From Symbiodinium natans (taxonomy: Eukaryota > Sar > Dinophyceae > Suessiales > Symbiodiniaceae): DNA of 64,000 nucleotides. The notes below the pieces were generated by a model. It was given only the letters and a program-made list of their open reading frames with translations. It had not been told where the DNA came from and did no database searches. Positions 50,413-61,100 of the stretch are shown one piece after another. The stretch is from the NCBI GenBank assembly GCA_905221605.1, contig CAJNDS010000252.1, forward strand, positions 64,001-128,000. The letters are read 5' to 3'. Numbering within the stretch: position 1 is the stretch's first letter; every line of letters starts with the position of its first letter. Made by a program: the position numbers and the translations under genes.

Positions 50413-51126
50413 ATGCACAGTTTGCGGAACATGCTGCGTCGTTCCTTTGCCTGTGTCTGTGCCGCGGCGGCGCTCGTGAAGTTCCACGCGTTCGTTGGGA
50501 TAAAGAAACATGGCAAGCGCAATTACAAGCTGCAAAGCCCTAAAGATGCTTACAGCGACAGATTTGTGACGATGGCGCAAGATTTGCTCATGGCAAGCGG
50601 CTATGATGAGAACGTTACACGAGTTGCCCTGACCCTGGCCCTTGCAGAGAAAGAGAATGAGATTCGAGAAGCCCTGGAGGAGGCTGCTACTAAACACAGG
50701 TTGCTCCAGCTCAAGTATTTGTCAGTGAGTTCAAGGTTTTGGTTGGAGACTTTGTTCAAAGATTTTTGGGCATTTGCGCGAGCAACGCATGTATCATTCG
50801 GCCTAGACACGACATACAGCGGCATCAGCAGACATTTGGCGAACAACCCGGAGGTGTGGCAAGCTTTTGCTGCCCACGAAAACATGTCACTGGTGTTCCC
50901 TTTCAATGAGTCGTTTCCAGAAGTCTCCCGTTCATTGTTGTATGGTAGGCTGAGCGACCAAGTGCACGAGCCACCAGGCTCGGTTGTGCTTCGCTTGTGG
51001 TATGATACTGAATACACCGGCGAGGTGTACTTGCTTCGCTATAGTCGGAAGTTGCGCATTATCACCGGGCCACAAGAGCTAAGCCGAGCATGGGCTGACT
51101 TGATGAAGCCAGACAGGCGTCCGTGA
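50413..51126 (+). CDS. Hypothetical single-exon protein with N-terminal hydrophobic segment and coiled coil
   Basis: 237 residues from an ATG. The N-terminus (MHSLRNMLRRSFACVCAAAA, then LVKFHAFVG) looks like a signal anchor or organelle-targeting segment. Next is a helical part with coiled-coil spacing (ALAEKENEIREALEEAATKH). The C-terminal half is a mixed, globular-looking region rich in aromatics (SSRFWLETLFKDFWAFARAT, WYDTEYTGEVYLLRYSRKLR). The long uninterrupted frame with sustained protein-like composition argues for a real gene or a recently retroposed copy. I know no family for it. The ATG at 50413 is the first in frame. An alternative at 50434 (MLRRSF) would keep the hydrophobic segment. 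Confidence 0.55.
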   Translation: MHSLRNMLRRSFACVCAAAALVKFHAFVGIKKHGKRNYKLQSPKDAYSDRFVTMAQDLLMASGYDENVTRVALTLALAEKENEIREALEEAATKHRLLQLKYLSVSSRFWLETLFKDFWAFARATHVSFGLDTTYSGISRHLANNPEVWQAFAAHENMSLVFPFNESFPEVSRSLLYGRLSDQVHEPPGSVVLRLWYDTEYTGEVYLLRYSRKLRIITGPQELSRAWADLMKPDRRP

Positions 51127-51129
51127 GCG

Positions 51130-52360
51130 TTGCGGGATTGCCCGAGAGCGTTCCTGTGCAGATGAACCTGCCGAAAAAGGCAGCTGTTGGAGGGAAAGTG
51201 GGCGCTGCGTTTCTTGATAGGTGTTTGTTGGGTAGTTTTCATTCTTTCAGCCGAGATTGGAAGGGAACGGCACCTCGGGCAGCGTGTCATACACAAAGCA
51301 GTTGTAGCCAGGCACTCAAGCAGAGCTCTAACAAGCAGAGGTTTTGCCAATGGAATTCGTGTGCAGCTCAAGCGGATGTTCATTTCAGTTTTGTGCTTTT
51401 GGTTGAGGCAGATGTTGTCGACGAGTAACCCTAGCCGTTTCAAACCCCATTAGGGTACAGCCGAGGTCTTGCCAGAATCCATTCAGCGTACGCACGAAAC
51501 CCACCCGGGCTGACCGCGGTTTTTTAGTGGTGACATCGCCATTGGGTTCCATGCCGGCAAAGGGGCTCACCCAAACCCCAACAGTGTTCACCCGTGTTCG
51601 CAGGGTGCAACGTTCAGTTTTCCCAGTACAAGCAAATTGTTGTTTGGTGCCTTCTCTCTCCACATCAGCTGGGAGCGCAGATGTCATGGTTTACGTCGCT
51701 TAGCCTTGTTTTCGTGGAATGGCTATTGCTGCAAGCACTGACTTGCAATTGAGCTTCATGAAGAATCAAACCGTCATCATCCACTTCATCTACTGTCCAT
51801 GAGTTTCCCCTATGTCTCCGTCCTTGAGAGCAAGCGCTCAAGATAGCTATTTGCTCCGGCAACAAAACGGACTCGCGGCTGCTTCGTTTGAGTTCAACTT
51901 GGGGAGGTTTCCAAGTGTTTGTGTTCAAGCAAGGGAGCTTCTAAAGTTTCGCCAAGACAAGTGTAGACTCATGGGCCTGACTGCTGCAACGCAGCGTGGA
52001 TAAGTATGTTGCGTTTGCCTTGCTTGCTCACATGAATGAAGACTACAACTGTCAGCCCACAGATGTGATGCACTAGTATCATTCCCGCATGCAAGCTTCT
52101 TCTGGCCATAGACGTTCGCGGAACGCAGACGGAGAGCCAGGAACGGTCCGGTGGATTCAGTAGATCCAAGATGCCAGGACTTCAAACCCTCTTAGCGAGG
52201 CTCTGAGGCATCTTCAAGATTATAGGAAGTTGTTTGGAATGCCACCCGCGCAGCAGCAAGACCGCATTCCAGCTCCACTCCAATCAATCAGTCAACCAAT
52301 CGATCGGCTTGTCTATCCGCGACCTTAACTAGCCGTATATCTATCTCCGTATCTACGTAT
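51130..52360. other. No gene recognised
   Basis: A frame with hydrophobic character follows at 51187-51450, but there is no similarity. The rest has short frames only. Confidence 0.35.
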
Positions 52361-52546
52361 GTATGCATGCATGTCATGTATGTATGTACGTTTGTTTGTA
52401 TGGATCTATATGTATCTATCCGTAGCTCTCTCTGTTACTCTATTCTTGTTTTTGCTGACGCCGTGGGTAGCGGCCCTGGGTAAAGCGTTAGTTTTGGCAC
52501 TTCTTGGTGACTTGTTCCGGTTGTCTTGTTGGGGTGGGGAGGGTTG

Positions 52547-52565
52547 GGGGGGGGGGGGGGGGGGG
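52547..52565. repeat. 19-base G homopolymer in a G-rich run
   Basis: Runs of G with T/A interruptions from 52529, then 19 G in a row. It could form a G-quadruplex on the plus strand. A 12-G run lies at about 56900. Confidence 0.9.
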
Positions 52566-52599
52566 ATAAGAATGTGTTCATATTGCGCCCATGCACAAA

Positions 52600-53200
52600 A
52601 CACTGGTATTTACAGCTTTTCGCTTCTTTGTACAACGTACTGCAGAAGGATGTGGAACAAGAAAATCTGTCACAAGCGTCCATGCCTTTCGCGACCAAAA
52701 CCGTGCTTTCCGTGCTTAACGTCTCTGCGCAACCCCAAAGCCCTAAACTTGAACCACTGCAAGCCCGTTGCACCCTGAACACTCCAGCCCTCCAAAAACA
52801 TGCGAAAACACTGGCGGGCATGGCACTTTTCAAGATAAGACCACATTGCAGTTACCTCGTTCGACCCTGAACAGTGACAAAACACAAAACCCAAAAACAC
52901 GCAAAAGTCGCAAAAGTCGCAAAAACGCATCCCCAGAGTAAGCACTGCGAAATGCTGAAAGCACTGGCAGGCGTGGTACTTTTGAGCAACACACCACCTT
53001 ATAATCACTCCAAGTCCTGAAAAATAGCTTCCGCCGACAAACCCTTTTTTTCTCGAACACTGCCCTGCGTGAGTTAAAACCACATTTCCGCGCGCAAACG
53101 GTCCAGGGCCGCTGTTAGCGGCGTGACCTTGTTTTTCCCCACCTTCGGTGTGGGGTTGTTAGATTTGAAGCTCAACTCTTCTCCTCGCCCGGAACTCTTC
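52600..53200. other. No gene recognised
   Basis: It contains a worn direct repeat: GAAAACACTGGCGGGCATGG near 52804 and a similar GAAAGCACTGGCAGGCGTGG near 52958. Confidence 0.4.
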
Positions 53201-53221
53201 TCCTCGCCCGGTCTACTCCTA

Positions 53222-53356
53222 GAGACTCCCGTGCCCAACCCCAGACACTCCCTGGTGCCCAACCCAGAGACTCCCTGGAGTGCCCAACCCAAAGACTCCT
53301 GGAGTGCCCAACCCAGAGTCTCCCTGGCTGGGGTACCCAAGCCAAAGTCTCCTGCG
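53222..53356. repeat. About 26-base degenerate tandem repeat
   Basis: Five units of the type GTGCCCAACCCAGAGACTCC followed by CTGGA, with small changes. The CTTCTCCTCGCCCGG pair just upstream (53175-53213) is a further short duplication. Confidence 0.8.
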
Positions 53357-53359
53357 CCC

Positions 53360-54110
53360 CACAATTCTAGCCTCCTTTTTGCTGCGCCACTGCCGTGTTT
53401 TGCAGTTGACGTACAGTCGATTCACGGTATGGCTGTGGAAAAAAGCAATTCTAGGAAACACTTTAACTATACCAAACCTCACAGTAATGTACCGAGCCTT
53501 AATGTTTTCAAATGGGTTGTCCGAGTGTTCTTCATCTTGCGGGCTGAACCGTGGTTAAGGGTTGGGATTTCGAATAGGGTTCCTGCGATGAGGATAGCGC
53601 GTCATGTGCGTATACTTACACTAGCCACAAGGATACCATATCTATGATGACCAGACAATACCCCATATGGCCATACAGAAACTCACATTGGGAGACCACC
53701 ATGGCGATGAAGTCTGGGAAGTTCATGTCCTTTCCACTTCCAAGAAGAAAATAGATCCTCCACATGAGGATGATTTTTCTGTCGTGCAATTTGGCACCAT
53801 GGCTTCCTCAAATATTAATTTAGCCATTGACCAGCATTAAACCATCTACAGATGTACAGGTTGTCAATCATCTTCTACAAAAGTAAACATGACTTCAACT
53901 GTGTGAGAACCGTCAGAACATGGTCACTAAGAGGAATGCCCATGTTCGAATCGTTGGTTGGCTGCGCGGTTTGACACAGATGGGTAAACGCTTAGTTGAG
54001 TGTTGAGCCATGCTGCAGTGTCTTTGGCGCAATTCACATTATTACCTAAAGTAAAGTTTTTTCAACATGATTCTGACATTTAATTACCAGTTGACATGAT
54101 TTGCCATGAT
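53360..54110. other. No gene recognised
   Basis: A/T-richer than its surroundings, with short frames only. It precedes the secreted-protein gene and may hold its upstream region. Confidence 0.4.
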
Positions 54111-54124
54111 GATAATGTTAGTGA

Positions 54125-55063
54125 ATGGCTCGCCTATGCTCTCCTCATACCACCCTGACCATATACCAAGAAGTTTTGGGACAAGTTGCGGTATCATACA
54201 AAACGGTTCGTGTGGTTCACCTTTCTTCGCGATTGTATCCTAATGCCATGACGCTGCTGGTCATGGCCTTGCTCTCCTTTGCCACAGCGAAGTTTGAGGA
54301 GGAAACGACTGCCATGTTGCAGCTCGCGAGTCCTACACAGCTCTTGTGCAGTTGTGAACAATGTCCCAGCGTGGCAGAAGCCAAGAGCATCATGATCAAC
54401 AGTTGTAAGAATGAGCCGCAGCAATTGGTTTGCACTCATGGTGTGGAGGCTGCCTTTGCAGGTAGTGCCTTGGATAAGACCTTTGACGTGAAGACGTGTC
54501 AAGTCCTAGAAGTGGTCTTTCGCCACCTGGGCCTCCTGTCCATCCCTTTCTATCCGCGGAGACGCGGCAACATCGGCAACAGTGACCAGAGCGGAGACGG
54601 TGAGCGGTCCGAGCCGTCCAAGCCGTCCGAGGTGTCCGAGCCGTGCCCATGCGGTGTCACCATCAACGGGGACAACAACAGCATTCGCATCGACAACAGC
54701 AACACTGGCAACACCGTGGGTGGCAATATGGGACCAAGTGACAGTGGCAATACGTATAACGTTGGCAGTGGCAACCTGATCCCTTCCTCCAATGAGCTGG
54801 TCATCATCCCTGTTGGTAGCGGCAACGTCGTGATTACTCCCGTCGGCAGCGGAAACATCGTGATTACCCCCATTGGCAGCGGCAACTTCGTCAGTGTTCC
54901 TTCCGGAAGTGCCACCGTCGACATTGTTCCCACTGGAAGTGGCAACAGAACCACCGTCGTGGGGAAGAAGTTTTTCGTCCCCATTGGCGCTGACATCATC
55001 CTCAACAACACTTCGATTGAGAGTACGACTGAGGCCCCTAGTACTGCGGCCCCTGGTCCATGA
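54125..55063 (+). CDS. Secreted protein with ten-residue Gly-Ser-Gly-Asn repeats
   Basis: Single-exon frame of 312 codons from the first ATG. The ATG at 54248 is the more likely start, because it puts a clear signal peptide at the N-terminus (MTLLVMALLSFATAKFEEET), giving 271 residues. The N-terminal domain has several Cys (CSCEQCPSVAEAK, CKNEPQQLVCTHG). A Ser/Pro/Glu linker and CPCGVTINGDNNSIRIDNSN follow, then repeats of the type GSGNVVITPV (GSGNxVxxPx, about five to six units at 54820-54960). The C-terminus is Thr/Ser/Pro-rich (ESTTEAPSTAAPGP), suited to O-glycosylation. The repeats are of a beta-solenoid kind. It is probably an extracellular, wall or mucilage protein, which is inference. 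The exact family is not recognised. Confidence 0.6.
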   Translation: MARLCSPHTTLTIYQEVLGQVAVSYKTVRVVHLSSRLYPNAMTLLVMALLSFATAKFEEETTAMLQLASPTQLLCSCEQCPSVAEAKSIMINSCKNEPQQLVCTHGVEAAFAGSALDKTFDVKTCQVLEVVFRHLGLLSIPFYPRRRGNIGNSDQSGDGERSEPSKPSEVSEPCPCGVTINGDNNSIRIDNSNTGNTVGGNMGPSDSGNTYNVGSGNLIPSSNELVIIPVGSGNVVITPVGSGNIVITPIGSGNFVSVPSGSATVDIVPTGSGNRTTVVGKKFFVPIGADIILNNTSIESTTEAPSTAAPGP

Positions 55064-56330
55064 GACTGTGTAATGCCTATGCAGGTAGGCGCGACGTAGG
55101 CCTCGGATGTCCCTTGTTTGTTCGTAGTGCTGCCTCGAGCGAGTTGGCCCTTCCCTTATCTTGGCTGGCTCCGACCTCACAAGCAGGTGTCTGTAGCTTG
55201 CCATGCAGTTTTGGCTTCGCAGACTTCTGTCCTCCCTCACAAGTAGGCGAGTTGAATTGCGAGGTACATGCCAGAGGCTGAAAAGGCGCGGGTGGATGAC
55301 TTGTTCTCAGGTTCTACTTAGGGCCGGTCTTAGCAAATCGGGTTTAAGACAAACTGAGCAGTGGTGAAATCTCCTCCAATCAACTGCCGTTCAACGGAAG
55401 TCCGAATGGTGGTTTCCATAAATAGTGCCTTCCCCAGTCATCATCAAAAAACTATTGATTTTGGTGTCGGAAACCCACTAGGTGGCCAGCCAAACGAGGA
55501 GTACGTCTCTCCGTTTGGACGTATGCTCTCAGCACTTATCTCTGTAAGGGCACTGCACGTACTCGGACTGTCTGAAATTATGCAAAATTTTCTAAATACT
55601 TGAATGTTCCTTCGCTATAATCATAGAACCTCAAAGCTAATTGTAAACGCTTGCGCGCGCTGCCTCGGCAGCCAGGCCGGCCGAGAGCATGCAGTATGTG
55701 GAGATGAAAAGGTTCTCAGGGCGGTCCCAGGGGCTCCGACAAGAATCTGAGTGGGCTGGAGGCCATTTTTGAGGGGCTCCCTTTGTGTACAGGGCACAGG
55801 GGTCCCAGGCGGGGTTTCAGGGGTCCTATAGGGAAGTTAATCAAGCAGGGGTGAAGGCCCATTTCGTGCATTTTGAAGCGCTCCCTTGTAGGAGCCGCCG
55901 ACAGGCGGGACCCTCCACGGCATCGGTTTGCAGCTGCTCCAAGCGATTGGGGGGGGGATCCGGGTCTGCTTGTTCCAGACGCTTCTCGGCAGGAAGCCGA
56001 GGCGAATTGGCGGACGACAAGTCTGGCTAGTCCTTGAACCTCGGAATCGAAGCCAGTGGACCAAAGTGAGCACTCGCCTGTATCAGTTCTTTCTCTCGCT
56101 CGTTCTGTACGCTTTTGCTCGGGGCGTCGCTGGTGAATTAGGTGTTGCCTGTTTGCATGTTCAGTAGGAGCATCTTGGGTTGGCCGCATGTCGCCGCCGT
56201 TTGTGGCTGCAGACGGCAAAGCCACGGTAGTCAAGTGTCGTGCACGCTCATTCGTTCCTTCAAACGCATTTACATACACATATGTTTCAAATATTTTCAA
56301 GTCGTTTGCCCATTGCAAAGCAGCACGGTC
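55064..56330. other. No gene recognised
   Basis: Minus-strand frames of up to 337 codons overlap this part, but they are low-complexity in places, lack family motifs and are contradicted by plus-strand frames. I do not accept them as genes. Confidence 0.35.
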
Positions 56331-56339
56331 GAATCGTCC

Positions 56340-58090
56340 TGGCCAATTTGCCATGGACGAGGCCTTCGCATGGCAGCTGCAAGATTGTTCGCACAGTTCG
56401 GAGTTGACGAGGACGAGCCGGCAGAAGTAGCGCGCTCTGCAACAGCAGAAATTTTCGAACCGGTCATCCAGGCCGGCCGAGCTTGTGAATTGCGAACATG
56501 CATGTGCAAGTGGAGGGAACGTTGCCAAAGCAATATGCGCCTGCGTGCAAAGTGAGTCGCGGATGTTGCCAGGCCCAGGTGAAGGCAGACAAGCCAAAGG
56601 CAGGCTCTGAGTGGAACGAGCGTGTGGCACGTGGTTAAGCACCAGTTCCGCACGTTGCTCAGGAGATTTCCCCGAAGCCGACGGCGCCAAATGGGAAGCC
56701 AGGGAAGCCCCGACAGACGCAGAAGTCACAGTTGCACGTGAATTTAGTGCCGAGAGTGGAAGAAAGAGAGGGTCATTTGCCGATTAGAGGAAAGGCAGGG
56801 GTGAAATCTAAGGATGGATTGCACGGGCAGCGTTCGCACCGGGCACGCCTCATGTGATGTCTCCTACTGTAGCAAGGTCGCGTTTGGTGCGACATTCCTA
56901 TGGGGGGGGGGGGGCCCAACAACCTGCCTTGATGATCAGACGTGGAAGAACCAAGACAATTACCAACTCATCCAATCAGGCAAACGATTTGTCGTTCCAA
57001 GTTCGTTGAGCTATCGCCTCAACAGTCGCACGCCAGATGTTTGGAGATGCCGCCCTGCATCATTAAAAAAAACTCCTAGTTCTAGAGTTGTCATCATCAT
57101 CATCATCATCATCATCATCGAAGATGGCCTGGCATACTGCGACTGTTCGAATGTGGGGCTGTAGGATGTAAGAATAGCTATTCCGAACCAATCGAGCGCA
57201 ACTCAATTATTTGCAGCATGTGAAGCTTACGCACCTCGACATGTTCTCGTTTGCGCAGATTGGAGCTGTTGAGCAAAGGGACAGCACATCATTTCGTTTG
57301 ACCGGGGTGAGGTCGACCTTGTCCGACGGGCGAGGAGGCTCTCGACCGCAGGTCCGCGAAGATGTGAGAATGGAACAATTTGGAACAGTGCTCTGAAACA
57401 CTTTGGAACACATTTGGAACCCAGAGAGGACTCAGCTTGTTCAGGACAGGGACGCCGCTTCTCGCCCGACAACTGCCCCGAGCAAAAGTTCTTCAAAGGT
57501 GCCATGAGTTATCGTGAACGCAATGGGGCCTGGACAGAATGCATGCGCGTGCTGTGGCAATTGAAGGCCAGCCGAAGCCCACAAGAAAAGTCTCGTTGGG
57601 CACAGGGCCCCAGGTGCACCATGTCAGGCCAGAAAAGTCTGACACCAGCACGCAGAAGAATTTGAGAGGTGACCAAAACCAAAGTTCGATGGTGTTACAG
57701 TTTCGCATGCCCAGGTCGCGCCCGATTTTGCCTCGGTGTCCATGTTGTCGTTCAGAGCTTAGAATCCAAAAACCCGGTCGAGATACCGCCGCTGGTCATG
57801 CTTACTGATGTGCATATTCAGTCATGTGCATGATGCAAGGCCACGAAACCTGGAGGATCGTTGGATGCACCTTGCTTTCCCTTCGGATGCCGGCTTGTCC
57901 CTCCTTCGCCAGGATGCGCTCGCTGAGCGCGCTTTTGCCGAACAGCCGTCACGCCAGTGCATTGGGCTGAGTGAGGCCGTGGCCAGGGGCCAAGCTTCCC
58001 TTTGTTTGGGGTTACGTTCAAGGAGTAGGATCGCGGACGGTAACATGATGTGTCCAGAATACTTGCTTGTAACTCGGGCCTCCAGGTACG
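56340..58090 (+). other. Possible first exons of the coiled-coil gene; otherwise non-coding
   Basis: A short frame at 56353-56430 starts MDEAFAWQLQDCSHSSELTR and could be an early exon. There is a (CAT)n run at 57091-57119 and a TTGGAAC-type repeat at 57370-57420. No family recognised. Confidence 0.25.
57091..57119. repeat. (CAT)n microsatellite
   Basis: Nine to ten CAT units. Confidence 0.95.
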
Positions 58091-58102
58091 TGATGTGGTG
58101 AG

Positions 58103-61100
58103 TGTGACTGTGCGGGACATCGTCGGCATTTTTGAGTCGCTTCTCGACCGCTTGCTGACCGAGAAGAAGATGGACCCGCCTTATATAGAGTCTGAGAAGA
58201 AAAGTAAGTGACTAGTGACTACGTATAGGTGGCCTGTCTTCCTGCCCTGTGAGCTGCATCGAGCTGTATGTGGTTCACCAGGAGACGATTCGAAGCATGG
58301 CCGGGCGCTTGGTGAATGCTGTTTCAACAACTGTCAAGACGGAAGCAAACCTTGCTGAACTAAGAAGCTGTATGGTTAGGTGGTGGAGTTCATGACTGAA
58401 GACATCTCCGCAACCATTGCTGCCGGCCAAGAGGAGCTGAAAGAGAAGCGCACTCAGTCGGAAGGTAGTACACAGCAAAGTGAGAGCAGTTTTTGGTGGC
58501 CTTGAGCTTGAGAGACGACGTGGGTTGAGGCAAGAGATCGGCCACGTTCTGCAGGAAGGGCAACAACCAAAACATGCTGTGATCCCCATGTTCACTTCAC
58601 CACTTTAAGGGCCCCCCCCAATGTCTCCGATGCCTGTTCTGTGCTTAGGACATGCGCGACCTGCGCAGCCAGGCCAGGGCTCTTCCCCGTCTTAGTGCTT
58701 CTCACTTCTCAATGCATCTCACATGATCTCATTGCGAATTTCGTTGCACCTCTCTCTACCTGGCAGGTGAACGAGACCGAGGAAGCCTGGGAGCAGCGGC
58801 CGGACACTCGTGCGTGTCCTCTCAGTGCACGTGCACACCCGGTCGCACCCATGCGGACGGAATGGGAGGTTCGAGAAAGTCAGCCAGCTCGAGAGGGCCC
58901 TCGACAGCTTCAGCGGGGATGCTGACGATCGATTTGCAAGCCTTGAGGCCTGGGATGCAAAGCTTGAGAAGTGCAGGAAGCACTTGGTGCTTGTGCAACG
59001 ATCGCTGTTGTGCATGCGCCAAGGCACGCTTGCGTGAGTTGGAGAGCGCCTCAGTGCGACACGAGGAGCTCGATGAGATCAGGAAGGCTTGGCGGAGCCA
59101 CCTGTTTCTGGTCAGATGCAGTATAGACTCGCATCGGCAGCACGGAATAGTGTGGAGACCTCACAAGCGCGACTTTGCGCGGCGGCGGGATAAATCTCTC
59201 GAAGCTTATGGTGGATGAAGGAAGCAAACGATTCGGAACTGGTTGCATGAGTGCGTTCTTTTCACGGCTGCGAAAAACACAAAGCCCTGAAAGGCCAGAG
59301 AAGAGTCCAGAGTCAAGCTAACGGCAATCTTCCAAATCTTGTCACCATCGGCCTTTTCGGCTTTCGTGGGTGCCGGGTGCAGGGTTCCAATGCGAAGGTC
59401 TTGTAGTTCTGTGCCCTCAGATGTCGCTGCGTTTCGGTGATGTTTTGAGTTCTTCCGACTGGGCTTTTTCTCCCATGGATGTCGCCCACTTATTACACAA
59501 GCTGCGGTGTTGTGTGTCTTTGGTTTTGGTTGTGGTCTTGCTTATTCTGGTGTCTCTGAAGGTTTGTCGTAGTTTCTGTACTCCGATATGAGTACATCTG
59601 TATCTTGCTTGCATGCTCGCTGTCGTGGTTGGCCTGGTTCGTGTTTTCGCGCGTGTGTGTTGTTTCGAGTGTCATCATTGTTGACTGCTGGTAGGGCGGG
59701 TTGCTGAACCGCTGGTGGTAATGGTTGTCGTGTAGCACCTTGGGTCGATTGATGAGGCTGTAAAACGACAAAGGAGGGGGACCTGTGCAACGTGAACTTG
59801 CAGGGGGGGAATTTTATTGGAAGTTAGCTGTGGGTTGCTGCGGCGGGAATTTTATTGGAAGTTAGCTTTGGGGCTTGCCAAGGGGGAATTTAACTGGAAG
59901 TTAGCTTTGTGGCTTGCGAAGGCGGGGAATGTTATTGGAAGTTAGATTCGGGGCTTGCTAACGGCAGGAGTTTTATTGGAAGTTAGCTTTGGGGCTTGCT
60001 AAGGGGAGATGTAGTTAGCTTGCTAAGGCGCTAAGGCGTGAATGTTATTGGAAGTTAGCTTTGGGGCTTGCTAAGGGGGGGATTTTATTGGAAGTTAGCT
60101 TTGGGGCTTGCTAAGGGGAGCAATTGATTGGAAGTTAGCTTTGTGGCTTGCTAAGGGATTTTCTTTGGGAAGTTTGCTTAGGGGCTTGCTAAGGCGGGGA
60201 TTTCATTGGAAGTTAGCTTTGGGGCCTGCCGCTCTTGCAGGGGGGGGGGGGGGCTTGCTAAGGTGGAAATTAGATTGGAAGTTAGCTTTGGGGCTTGCTA
60301 AGGCGGTGAATTTTATTGGAAGTTGGCGTTGGGCTTGCAAAGGGGGGGGAATTTGTTTGGAAGTTACCAATGAAGAAACACAGACACATCGGCATAATTT
60401 CAAGACCTGTGAGAGGGGTCTTATGCTTGCGTTTTGAGCTTGAGCAGTGACTTTCTCCCGGCTTACCATCTCTTCCACACGAAATACAACTAGTAAATGA
60501 TACGTCGTTGCCATGGAACTACATCTGCTGCGTGGGCCTTTTTCCCATTCTTCCCTGACTGCAAGGACATCGCTCACGACAAGGGCGAGAAGACGGATGC
60601 AATCAACGAACTCTTCTCCAAGGCATCAGCTCACATGTGAACTGGAAAAGTCGCAGCCAGCTCGCTGACAGGATGAAGAGACTCAGGCACAGTTGCAGGA
60701 GCTGCAGAACAACGTGTCCAACAGCTCTGTCCTCAACTGCTTGACTAAGTTTTGCACCGGTGCTGGAACCAGTCTTTTTTGAAGCTTGGCTTTGTTGTGC
60801 GCCAGAGGCTTAGCCACCAAGAAAGAAGTGCAGGAGGCTTCGGCTATGCCATGCTACTGTGCGGACCGATAAGCCGAACGGATTTGGACCCCATATATGA
60901 AACCGTCTGTTGCCTGTTGCTGTCTTGCGCATACTGGGCGCTCGGCTTCAGGCACACAATCAGGTCATGGAGGAGCTGCGCCAGTCGTCTGACGATGTCA
61001 ACGAGACTCTGAAGGCCTTGAATGCCTGCGGATGAACTTGGCAACAGCACGCGACAACGTGTGCACAGCGTGCAGTGTGTGCATGGTTTTCCAGGAGCTG

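Noticed and set aside
55716-56729. Minus-strand frame of 337 codons
   Set aside because: No motif or signal, mixed low-complexity stretches, and competing frames on the other strand.
60108-60437. Frame with WKLALGLAKG repeats resembling membrane segments
   Set aside because: Translation of the 40-base minisatellite. Units shift frame because of variable G runs.
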